A DNA stretch of 48,710 nucleotides from Oscillibacter sp. (GTDB lineage Bacteria > Bacillota > Clostridia > Oscillospirales > Oscillospiraceae). Under the pieces are notes generated by a model. That model saw only the letters and a program-made list of their open reading frames with translations. It did not search any database and was not told the DNA's origin. Below are positions 41,346 to 48,710 of the stretch, in pieces (the first letter of the stretch is position 1; each line of letters opens with the position of its first letter). The stretch spans positions 1 to 48,710 of the forward strand of contig JAFUNB010000031.1 of the NCBI GenBank assembly GCA_017482345.1, given 5' to 3'. The translations under genes and the position numbers were made by a program.

Positions 41346-41756
41346 TCAGTCGTGGCAGTGACCGCCGCAGTGGTGGTCGTGGTCGCCGCAGCCGTGGCTG
41401 CCGCAATGGTGCTCCTCACCGTGGTGATGGTCGCAGGTGGCAAAGCCGGCAAACACCAGCGTGCCGTTCAGCAGCTCGTCCACGCGCTCGTCGGCATTGC
41501 CCGTGCAGCCGGCGTACAGCCGGATGCCGGCCTGGGCCAGAGCCATCTGGGCGCCGGGGCCGATGCCGCCGCAGATGAGGCAGTCTACGCCGTGAGCCAC
41601 CAGAAAACCGGCCAGTGCGCCGTGGCCGCTGCCCATGGTGGGCACCACTTCCGCGCTCTTGACGGCGCCGTTTTCCACCTCATACAGCTTAAAGGCGGCG
41701 GTGTGGCCGAAGTGGCCGTAGACGTTTCCGTTTTCATACGTAACAGCGATTTTCAT
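41346..41756 (-). CDS. NifX/NifB-type (dinitrogenase iron-molybdenum cofactor family) protein with His-rich tail
   Basis: A 136-residue protein of the ribonuclease H-like NifX fold: MKIAVTYENGNVYGHFGHTAAFKLYEVENG, the GVDCLICGGIGPGAQ block and YAGCTGNADERVDELLNG. The last ~25 residues are packed with His and Cys (CDHHHGEEHHCGSHGCGDHDHHCGGHCHD), which would bind metal. Clostridial relatives lack nitrogenase and are thought to handle Fe-S or Mo cofactors. It diverges from the iron-sulfur assembly operon. The start at 41756 has AAAGGAT upstream. Confidence 0.88.
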   Translation of the reverse strand: MKIAVTYENGNVYGHFGHTAAFKLYEVENGAVKSAEVVPTMGSGHGALAGFLVAHGVDCLICGGIGPGAQMALAQAGIRLYAGCTGNADERVDELLNGTLVFAGFATCDHHHGEEHHCGSHGCGDHDHHCGGHCHD

Positions 41757-41835
41757 GGGGAAGGATCCTTTCTGTTCCAATGATGATAGACCCATTATAG
41801 ACCGTTCGGGGGAGAGATGCAAAAAATATTTAATA

Positions 41836-41854
41836 ACCTATTGACTTGGTAGGT
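41836..41854. promoter_or_regulatory. ACCTA-N9-TAGGT operator 1 (overlaps the -35 box)
   Basis: ACCTATTGACTTGGTAGGT, an inverted repeat with 9-base spacing. It covers the -35 of the isc promoter. Confidence 0.7.
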
Positions 41855-41869
41855 AAAACGTGGTATGGT
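41841..41869 (+). promoter_or_regulatory. Promoter of the iron-sulfur assembly operon
   Basis: TTGACT (41841-41846), a 17-base spacer, TATGGT (41864-41869). Confidence 0.75.
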
Positions 41870-41875
41870 CAAACC

Positions 41876-41894
41876 ACCTACTAAATAGATAGGT
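41876..41894. promoter_or_regulatory. ACCTA-N9-TAGGT operator 2 (near the start site)
   Basis: ACCTACTAAATAGATAGGT, the same spacing and half-sites as operator 1, exactly 40 bases downstream. Likely bound by the Rrf2 protein encoded in the same cluster. Confidence 0.7.
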
Positions 41895-41922
41895 TAATAA
41901 CGGTCCGATCAGGAGGATGTTT

Positions 41923-43113
<1,191 letters not shown>

Positions 43114-43123
43114 GGTACGAGTG

Positions 43124-43555
43124 ATGGCTCTTTACAGTGAAAAGGTAATGGATCATTTCCGCAATCCCCGCAACGTGGGTCGAATCGAGGACGCCGACGG
43201 CGTGGGCGAGGTGGGCAATGCCAAGTGCGGCGACATCATGACCATCTATCTGAAAATCAAGGATGACAGGATCGAGGACGTGAAGTTTGAGACCTTCGGC
43301 TGCGGCAGCGCCATTGCCTCCAGCTCCATGGCCACGGAGCTGATCAAGGGAAAATCCGTGGCGGACGCCATGGCCCTGACCAACCGTGCCGTGGCAGAGG
43401 CGCTGGACGGTCTGCCCGCCCACAAGCTCCACTGCTCCGTTCTGGCGGAGGAGGCCATCAAGGCCGCCCTGTTGGACTATTACAAAAAGAACGGCATCTC
43501 CTATGACCCGGCGCTGTTTCCGGACTGTGAACACTGCGCCGGCTGCGGCCACTGA
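43124..43555 (+). CDS. iscU: Iron-sulfur scaffold protein IscU
   Basis: A 143-residue scaffold with the three cluster Cys: C35 (AKCGD), C60 (FGCGSAIA) and C104 (HCSVLAEE). A C-terminal extension CEHCAGCGH adds three Cys beyond the usual core, seen in some clostridial IscU/NifU-N proteins. GAGGT lies seven bases before the ATG at 43124, and a GTG at 43121 is rejected. It works with the upstream IscS. Confidence 0.95.
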   Translation: MALYSEKVMDHFRNPRNVGRIEDADGVGEVGNAKCGDIMTIYLKIKDDRIEDVKFETFGCGSAIASSSMATELIKGKSVADAMALTNRAVAEALDGLPAHKLHCSVLAEEAIKAALLDYYKKNGISYDPALFPDCEHCAGCGH

Positions 43556-43618
43556 GGCTTGATTTGCATACCGGGCCGGTAGTATAATGGACCCAGCAAA
43601 TAAACGGAGGTACAGCCC

Positions 43619-44047
43619 ATGATGATTTCCACCAGAGGCCGGTACGCCCTGCGGGTGATGATCGACCTGGCAGAGCAGAGCGGCGGCCGCTACATTCCCA
43701 TGAAGGATATCGCCGCTCGGCAGGAGATCTCCCTGAAATACATCGAGCGCATCATGCCGTCCCTGGTGAAGGGCGGACTGGTGGAGGGCGTTCAGGGCAA
43801 GGGCGGCGGCTACCGCTTGAACCGTGCCCCGGAGGACTACTCCATCGGCGAGATCCTGCGCCTTGCGGAGGGTAAGCTGATGCCGGTGGCCTGCGTGGAG
43901 TGCGGCGGCGGGCCCTGTGACCGCTCCGGCCACTGCCGGACCCGTCCCGTCTGGGCCAAACTGGACCGGATCATCAACGACTATCTGGACGGCGTCACCA
44001 TCGCGGACCTCATGCAGGAAGAGGCGGAGGTGCCCCATGTCCAATAA
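43619..44047 (+). CDS. iscR: Rrf2-family regulator (IscR-like)
   Basis: A 142-residue winged-helix regulator (MISTRGRYALRVMIDLAEQ; the HTH includes RQEISLKYIERIM). The cluster-binding region holds C92, C95, C100 and C106 (VACVECGGGPCDRSGHC), which probably carry a [2Fe-2S] sensor. It likely represses the operon through the ACCTA-N9-TAGGT sites and senses cluster supply. It follows iscU with a possible promoter of its own (TTGATT, 18-base spacer, TATAAT at 43585-43590). AACGGAGG precedes ATG. Confidence 0.94.
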   Translation: MMISTRGRYALRVMIDLAEQSGGRYIPMKDIAARQEISLKYIERIMPSLVKGGLVEGVQGKGGGYRLNRAPEDYSIGEILRLAEGKLMPVACVECGGGPCDRSGHCRTRPVWAKLDRIINDYLDGVTIADLMQEEAEVPHVQ

Positions 44048-44168
44048 ACGGGAGCTGTTCGACGCGCTGGAAGTGATCTTCGACCTTGCCAAAACCGGTG
44101 TTTCATGGAAAACCAAGCAAAAAAGGAAACAAAAGGCAAAGGCCGCAAAACAGAAAATGAAAGCATGA
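44037..44168 (+). CDS. Small basic protein, 43 aa, unknown
   Basis: Not recognised. It starts at ATG 44037, overlapping the iscR stop by 11 bases, with GGAGG six bases upstream. The N-terminal half (MSNKRELFDALEVIFDLAKT) is an amphipathic helix. The C-terminal half (KTKQKRKQKAKAAKQKMKA) is very Lys-rich. Followed by a strong terminator, so it is the end of the isc operon. It might bind nucleic acid or a partner, but this is unproven. Confidence 0.65.
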   Translation: MSNKRELFDALEVIFDLAKTGVSWKTKQKRKQKAKAAKQKMKA

Positions 44169-44172
44169 AAAT

Positions 44173-44201
44173 CGCCCCGAAGCGGATTCCGCTTCGGGGC
44201 G
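44173..44201 (+). terminator. Terminator of the isc operon
   Basis: A perfect 13-bp CGCCCCGAAGCGG stem with an ATT loop, followed by TTCTGTTTT. Confidence 0.9.
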
Positions 44202-44235
44202 TTCTGTTTTCAGAAGGCTCTCCGGGCAAAAAGAA

Positions 44236-44269
44236 GAGCGGGCGCGGAAACCAGGTTCCGCGTCCGCTC
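44236..44269 (-). terminator. Terminator of the methionine gamma-lyase gene
   Basis: 14-base arms GAGCGGGCGCGGAA (one mismatch) with a 6-base loop, then TTCTTTTTG on the minus strand. Confidence 0.85.
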
Positions 44270-44281
44270 TCAGGGGGAGGG

Positions 44282-45463
44282 TTAGATATATTTGGAGGCC
44301 TGGTCCAGATCTGCGATCAAATCGTCGGCGTCTTCCAGACCCACGGACATCCGGATCAGACCGTCGGTGATGCCTTCGGCCAGGCGCTCCTCCAAAGCCA
44401 CCATGGTGTGGGTCATGGAGGCGGGATGCTCCACCAACGTCTCACAGTCACCCAGGGAAACGGCGATGGTGCACACCTTCAGGTGATTCATCAGGGCCTT
44501 GCCGCCCTCAAGACCGGCGGCCACATCGAAGGTCACGACGCCGCTGCCGCCGCGCATCTGGCTCTTGGCCAGTTCGTAACCGGGGTCGGAGGGCAGATAG
44601 GGATAGCGGACAGATGCCACCCAGGGCTGCTTTTCCAGCCAGCTTGCCACCTTCAGCGCGTTGCGGCAGTGCTGTTCCATGCGGATACCCAGGGTTTTCA
44701 GACCGCGCTCCAGCAGGAAGGCCGTGTTGGGGGCCATGACAGCGCCCACATGCATCAGACCCTCCATGCGGATCTGGTTGGCGACTTCCAGCTCCTTGGC
44801 GACAGCCACACCGGCAATAACGTCGCCGTGGCCGCAGATGTATTTGGTGCAGCTGTGCACCACCACATCGACGCCGAAATCCAGAGGATTGGTCAGGTAA
44901 GGAGAGGCGAAGGTATTGTCGCTGACGGTCATCAAGCCGTGCTTTTTGGCGATGGCCACGATACCCGCGATATCAGACAGCTCCATGGTGGGGTTAGCGG
45001 GGGTCTCGAAGTAGATGAGCTTGGTGTTGGGCTGAACAGCGGCCTCCACGGCGGCCAGATCAGAGGTCTCCACGGCAGTGAACTGGACGCCGAACCGCGC
45101 CAGCGTGGAATGGATGAGATGGTGGGTGCCGGAATACAGGGTGCTGGAGCAGATGATATGGTCGCCGGCGCTGACCAGACTGATCAGGGTGCCAGCGATG
45201 GCGCCCATGCCGGAGGCAAAGGCCACGCCACGGGCACCGTGCTCCAGCTCAGCCAGCTTCTTTTCAAAAACATCCAGACTGGGATTCGTCAGTCGGGAAT
45301 AGGCGAAGCCGGTGCTCAGATCCTGAAAATCCTCCGCCGCAGCCTCTGTGCTGGGATAAGCGAAGGTGGATGTCTGGTAGATCGGCGTGACAAGAGCGCC
45401 GAACTGATCCGGATTTCGCCCCGCGTGCACGCATTGAGTTGCAAAACCGCCCTGAATAGACAT
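44282..45463 (-). CDS. Methionine gamma-lyase / Cys-Met metabolism PLP enzyme
   Basis: A 393-residue PLP enzyme. The PLP Lys is in VVHSCTKYICGHGD (near 208). The AYSRLTNPSLDVFEKKLAELEHG and MSVGLEDADDLIADLDQA blocks are family-typical. The position usually Cys in methionine gamma-lyase (LYGCT) here reads LYSGTHHL, so cystathionine or homocysteine lyase activity is an alternative. It is under a LysR-type operator, next to LysR and BrnQ genes. AGGAGG precedes ATG. Confidence 0.86.
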   Translation of the reverse strand: MSIQGGFATQCVHAGRNPDQFGALVTPIYQTSTFAYPSTEAAAEDFQDLSTGFAYSRLTNPSLDVFEKKLAELEHGARGVAFASGMGAIAGTLISLVSAGDHIICSSTLYSGTHHLIHSTLARFGVQFTAVETSDLAAVEAAVQPNTKLIYFETPANPTMELSDIAGIVAIAKKHGLMTVSDNTFASPYLTNPLDFGVDVVVHSCTKYICGHGDVIAGVAVAKELEVANQIRMEGLMHVGAVMAPNTAFLLERGLKTLGIRMEQHCRNALKVASWLEKQPWVASVRYPYLPSDPGYELAKSQMRGGSGVVTFDVAAGLEGGKALMNHLKVCTIAVSLGDCETLVEHPASMTHTMVALEERLAEGITDGLIRMSVGLEDADDLIADLDQASKYI

Positions 45464-45521
45464 GGTAGATACCTCCTGATCATTTGTGATTGGCTCCGGT
45501 GAGCCATCCGGTTATGCCATC

Positions 45522-45550
45522 ATTGTAGATTCGGAGGAGGGGGAAATCAA
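45522..45550 (-). promoter_or_regulatory. Promoter of the methionine gamma-lyase-like gene
   Basis: Minus strand: TTGATT (45545-45550), a 17-base spacer, TACAAT (45522-45527). Confidence 0.8.
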
Positions 45551-45573
45551 ATACATAGGTTTTATGGTTTACG

Positions 45574-45588
45574 ATAGGAAAAACCTAT
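45574..45588. promoter_or_regulatory. LysR-type operator at about -66 of the lyase promoter
   Basis: ATAGGAAAAACCTAT is a perfect ATAGG-N5-CCTAT palindrome that overlaps the lysR stop codon. A half-copy, ATAGGTTTTAT, lies nearer the promoter at 45556-45566. The distance fits the usual LysR activation site. Confidence 0.75.
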
Positions 45589-46520
45589 ACATGCAGATAC
45601 TGGCCGTAATACTGCATCTGATGCTTCAGCTGGTGCTCCAGCAGGGAGATGAACTCACTTCCCAGGGCGGACAGGGCGGAATTCTGCAGGCTGATCCAGC
45701 CAATCGTGATCATGCCGTGCCCTTCCAGCGGGACGGCCCGCAGGCGGGAAAGGGACTTTTCCAGGATACCGGTCCCGAGATTGTAGGCCTGGCAGGATTC
45801 CATCAGCTTGATGGCGGTATAGAGGTCTGTGACATAGATCTGCTTTTCCGGCTTGAATACGGGAATGGAGATCTCCTCCGAGTAGTAGAGCATGTGGTCA
45901 TCGGCCTGGTCGTAGACGATGCAGGGGTAGTTTTCCAGATCCTCGGTGGAGACATGCTCCCGCTGCGCCAGGGGGTGGTTTTCGTGCAGGAAGACGCAGG
46001 GAGTCACCTGGATCAGGGGAGTAAAGCTCAAATAGTTATTTTTCAAGAGTCGTAAGATATACTTTTCGGAAATATCGGAGAGAAAGATAACTCCGATCTC
46101 ACTGCGCTGCTTCGCTACATCGCTGATGACCTCGGAGGTCAGGGTCTCCTTGATACGCAGGTTATAGGGGGCGTTTTTCAGCTGGTTTTCCAGCTGGGAA
46201 AAGGCGTTGATCACAAAGGTATAGTGCTGCGAGGAGACGGAAAACTGCTGGCGGAGCTTGCCGGAGCCCGGCGAAAACCGGCTTTGGATCGCGCTTTCGC
46301 AGTCGACCATCTGGTAGGCGTATTTCAAAAATTCCTTTCCGTCTGCCGTCAGGACCACGCCCTGGCGGGTGCGCTGAAAGATGGTGATGCCCAGCTCCTG
46401 CTCCAGCTCTTTTACCATGGCGCTGATGCTGGGCTGCGAGATAAACATCTTCTTCGCAGCCTCGCTGAACGAGCCCTGCTGCTCGATGGCAATGACATAA
46501 CGGATCTGCTGCAGTGTCAT
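45585..46520 (-). CDS. LysR-family transcriptional regulator
   Basis: A 311-residue regulator with an N-terminal HTH (MTLQQIRYVIAIEQQGSFSEAAKKMFISQPSISAMVKELEQELG) and an effector-binding domain. The start at 46520 has GGGAGG seven bases upstream. It is likely activated by a sulfur amino-acid signal, judged from its neighbours. It sits between its two likely targets, with ATAGG-N5-CCTAT sites on each side. Confidence 0.92.
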   Translation of the reverse strand: MTLQQIRYVIAIEQQGSFSEAAKKMFISQPSISAMVKELEQELGITIFQRTRQGVVLTADGKEFLKYAYQMVDCESAIQSRFSPGSGKLRQQFSVSSQHYTFVINAFSQLENQLKNAPYNLRIKETLTSEVISDVAKQRSEIGVIFLSDISEKYILRLLKNNYLSFTPLIQVTPCVFLHENHPLAQREHVSTEDLENYPCIVYDQADDHMLYYSEEISIPVFKPEKQIYVTDLYTAIKLMESCQAYNLGTGILEKSLSRLRAVPLEGHGMITIGWISLQNSALSALGSEFISLLEHQLKHQMQYYGQYLHV

Positions 46521-46545
46521 AAACGGACCTCCCTGAAAGACGTTC

Positions 46546-46562
46546 CATAGGTTTATCCTATG
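46546..46562. promoter_or_regulatory. LysR-type operator between lysR and brnQ
   Basis: CATAGGTTTATCCTATG, the same ATAGG-N5-CCTAT motif. Its centre is about 66 bases before the predicted brnQ start and it overlaps the lysR leader. Confidence 0.78.
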
Positions 46563-46607
46563 CAATACTGGTGGTTTTCTATATTACCACTCTTGCCGCC
46601 GATTTGC

Positions 46608-46613
46608 TATACT
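46608..46613 (+). promoter_or_regulatory. Predicted -10 box of brnQ (poor -35)
   Basis: TATACT at 46608-46613. The region 17 bases upstream (TACCAC) is not a -35 match, as expected for an activator-dependent promoter. Confidence 0.6.
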
Positions 46614-46689
46614 GAAGATGAAAAAAGTGAAAGCACTTTTTGAAAACAAATTTTGAACATTCAATCAACATGAGAAAGAGGGGATCTGT

Positions 46690-47988
46690 GTGACGACGAA
46701 GAAGATCAATGCAGTAGAAGTCCTGTTTATCGGCCTGGCGTTTTTTGCCAACTATTTTGGTGCCGGCAACCTTGTGTTCCCGCCCATGCTGGGTCTGCAG
46801 AGCGGCAGCAGCTGGCTTTCCGGCATTGTGGCACTGGCTGTTTCCGGCATTTTCCTGCCGATCCTGGCCATTGTCATCATCGGCCGGGCCGGCGGTGTAA
46901 CGGGTATCACCGGCCATGTCAGCAAAAACTTCCATACCATTCTGGTGGGCGCAATCATGATCTTCGCCATGTGTATCTCCACTCCCAGAACGGCTTCTGT
47001 GGCGGCTGAGCTGGGCGTGCAGGGCGTGTTCCCCGAGATCCCCTATGTACCGGTCGTGGTGGTGTACTTCCTTCTGGTGTGGTTCTTTGCCAGAAGCAAG
47101 GAGAGCGTGCTGGACAAGATCGGTAAGATCCTGACGCCCGCGATGACCATTATCCTGGTCATTCTGGTGATCCGCGGCTTTGTGGCTCCCATCGGCACCC
47201 CCGCGGCCCCCAGCGTTGAGGCCCCCTTCCTGAACGCCTTCCTGGGCGGCTACCAGACCGGCGACGTTCTGGTGAGCTTCCTGCTGGCCAGTTTGTTCCT
47301 GGGCACCATCACTGACAAGGGCTACACCGATCCGAAGACCCACAATAAGGTGACCTTCCTGGCCGGCGGCATCGCCTTTATCTGTCTGCTGGTGGTTTAC
47401 GGCGGCCTGCTGTATATGGGTGCCTGCGGCAGCAGCGAGTTCCCCGCGGATATCAGCAACGCGGAGCTGCTGGTGGCTGTGATCAAGAAGAGCGGCGGCC
47501 AGCTGGCCATGAACGCACTGGGCGTTGCGGTGGTGCTGGCGTGCCTGACCACCGCCGTGGGCCAGGTCACCGCCATTGCGGATTTCTTCTCCGAGCTGAG
47601 CGGCGGCCGCCTGCCTTATAAGTATCTGGCCATCGTGGTGTCCATTGTGAGCATGCTGATCGCCCTGATCGGCCTGGACAAGATCATTGTGATCTCCACG
47701 CCCATCTTCCTGGCAACCTATCCTCCCTGCCTGGTTCTGATGCTGCTGGGCATGTTCGGCAAGTTCATTCCCAATGACGGCGGCTACAAGGGTTCCATTG
47801 CTCTGACGGTGGTTTACAGTGTCATCGAGGCAGTGAATTCCTTCATCCCCATGGGCATCTTCCAGACGATCATCGACGCCATGCCCCTGTCTGCTCAGGG
47901 CTTTGGCTGGATCCTTCCCTGCATCGTCGGCTTCGTGCTGGGTATCCTCATTTATCCCCGCACCGCAGCCGGCAAGACTGCTGCATAA
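46690..47988 (+). CDS. brnQ: BrnQ-family branched-chain amino-acid transporter
   Basis: A 432-residue cation-coupled symporter with about twelve membrane helices. FANYFGAGNLVFPPMLGLQSGSSW near the start and STPRTASVAAELGVQ are BrnQ marks. It starts at GTG 46690 with GAGGGGATCT upstream. The neighbouring lyase and LysR genes suggest the substrate may include methionine as well as leucine, isoleucine or valine (inference). Confidence 0.94.
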   Translation: MTTKKINAVEVLFIGLAFFANYFGAGNLVFPPMLGLQSGSSWLSGIVALAVSGIFLPILAIVIIGRAGGVTGITGHVSKNFHTILVGAIMIFAMCISTPRTASVAAELGVQGVFPEIPYVPVVVVYFLLVWFFARSKESVLDKIGKILTPAMTIILVILVIRGFVAPIGTPAAPSVEAPFLNAFLGGYQTGDVLVSFLLASLFLGTITDKGYTDPKTHNKVTFLAGGIAFICLLVVYGGLLYMGACGSSEFPADISNAELLVAVIKKSGGQLAMNALGVAVVLACLTTAVGQVTAIADFFSELSGGRLPYKYLAIVVSIVSMLIALIGLDKIIVISTPIFLATYPPCLVLMLLGMFGKFIPNDGGYKGSIALTVVYSVIEAVNSFIPMGIFQTIIDAMPLSAQGFGWILPCIVGFVLGILIYPRTAAGKTAA

Positions 47989-48001
47989 GAAAAGACAGAC
48001 G

Positions 48002-48045
48002 AAAAGAACTCCCTCCGGTCCAGCTGGACCGGAGGGAGTTCTTTT
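48002..48045. terminator. Bidirectional terminator
   Basis: A perfect 44-base palindrome with 22-base arms starting AAAAGAACTCCCTCCGGTCC. Ends in TTTT on both strands, between convergent genes. Confidence 0.95.
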
Positions 48046-48055
48046 CAGGTGTTGT

Positions 48056-48710
48056 TTAGTTCTGCAGGGAGGCGACCCACTCGCCGTACTTGGCCACGTT
48101 GGCAGCGGCGTCGTCGGCGTCCTTGCCCTGGGTCAGAATGTAGACCTTCACCTTGGGCTCGGTGCCGGAGGGACGGACGATCAGGCTGGTGCCGTCGGCC
48201 ATCTCATAGCGCAGCACGTTGGAGTCGGACAGCTCCATGGTGGACATCTCGCCGGTGGCCACGTCGCGGACGGAGCCATCCTTGTAGTCCTTCTGCTGCA
48301 GCACGGCCACGCCGGCGATCTCGGTGGGAGCGTTGGAGCGCAGGTCGGCCATCAGCTGAGCCATCTTCTTCAGACCGTCCAGACCGGGCATCACCAGGTT
48401 GCAGGTCTTCTCGGCATAGTAGCCGTACTTCTTGAACAGAGCCTGCAGGGCGTCGTACAGGGTCATACCCTGATCGGCGTACCAGGCGGCCATCTCGGTC
48501 AGGATCAGGGCGGCGGTGACGGCGTCCTTGTCGCGGACGAAGGAGCCGAACATGTAGCCGTAGGACTCCTCGAAGGCCATCAGGACGGTGCCCTCGCCGG
48601 ACTCCTCCAGCTGGTCCTTCTTCTGGGCCAGGAACTTGAAGCCGGTGAAGGTGTCGAAGCACTTCAGGCCGTTGATCTCGGCCACCTTGCGGGCCATCTC
48701 GGTGGAGACC
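48056..48710 (-). CDS. Phosphoglucomutase/phosphomannomutase, C-terminal part
   Basis: The frame runs off the right window edge, and about 217 residues of the C-terminal part are seen. An alpha-D-phosphohexomutase that moves phosphate between C1 and C6 of hexoses. The sugar-binding loop FEESYGYMFGSFVRDKDA and the terminal phosphate-binding loop RPSGTEPKVKVY are complete. The catalytic Ser region is outside the window. Whether glucose or mannose is preferred cannot be told. Confidence 0.95.
   Translation of the reverse strand, partial: VSTEMARKVAEINGLKCFDTFTGFKFLAQKKDQLEESGEGTVLMAFEESYGYMFGSFVRDKDAVTAALILTEMAAWYADQGMTLYDALQALFKKYGYYAEKTCNLVMPGLDGLKKMAQLMADLRSNAPTEIAGVAVLQQKDYKDGSVRDVATGEMSTMELSDSNVLRYEMADGTSLIVRPSGTEPKVKVYILTQGKDADDAAANVAKYGEWVASLQN

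Overview
The window looks like chromosomal DNA of an anaerobic, high-GC Firmicute of the class Clostridia, most likely a gut Oscillospiraceae relative (Oscillibacter, Dysosmobacter or Flavonifractor type). This rests on strong GGAGG ribosome sites, sigma-A promoters of the TTGACA-17-TATAAT type, clostridial gene families (split transketolase, 4-hydroxybutyrate-type iron dehydrogenase, PyrB plus PyrI, Rrf2/Isc, SpoVT/AbrB-like proteins) and a thiolase. The genus is an inference. No rRNA, tRNA, CRISPR array, transposase or prophage was seen. Genes are densely packed and no gene-free stretch exceeds 300 bases. The first and last genes are cut by the window edges.

Layout. 1-5.4 kb: end of a thiolase, a Rieske-tailed FAD oxidoreductase, a small hypothetical gene, a GreA-type factor, and a radical SAM / ArsC-Spx-like / tRNA-dihydrouridine synthase operon. 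5.5-7.2 kb (minus): a PfoR/EIIC-type membrane protein and a 3H-domain (NiaR-like) repressor, with a very long perfect palindrome at the promoter of the former. 7.3-12.2 kb (minus): a complete livJ-H-M-G-F amino-acid ABC importer, preceded by a small hydrophobic protein gene. 12.6-16.2 kb: a heterodimeric ABC exporter with one degenerate ATP site.

16.3-25.8 kb is the most unusual region. It holds a 4-hydroxybutyrate-type iron alcohol dehydrogenase, a split transketolase, an IolG-like dehydrogenase, a circularly permuted phosphoglycerate-mutase-like enzyme and a HAD phosphatase, all on the minus strand. Divergent from these are a LacI regulator, a PHP phosphoesterase and a PfkB kinase. LacI-type AAACGTTT operators lie in the divergent control region and again around the ABC exporter promoter 10 kb away. 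The gene content suggests an uncharacterised catabolic pathway for a phosphorylated polyol or sugar. The substrate cannot be read from the sequence.

25.8-35.2 kb: an AbrB-like regulator with an MGT-type glycosyltransferase, two tandem 130-residue membrane-anchored proteins, a MATE exporter, an aspartate unit (AspT-like antiporter, aspartate aminotransferase, radical SAM protein), a YitT protein and an EamA transporter. 35.2-41.2 kb (minus): the pyrimidine operon pyrC-K-D-F-E-B-I, with an imperfect palindromic element between pyrF and pyrE. 41.3-44.2 kb: a His-rich NifX-type protein diverging from an iron-sulfur assembly block (cysteine desulfurase, IscU, Rrf2 regulator and a 43-residue basic protein), with paired ACCTA-N9-TAGGT operators. 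44.3-48 kb: a methionine gamma-lyase-like enzyme, a LysR regulator and a BrnQ transporter. Matching ATAGG-N5-CCTAT palindromes sit near -66 of both target promoters. The window ends inside a phosphohexomutase gene.
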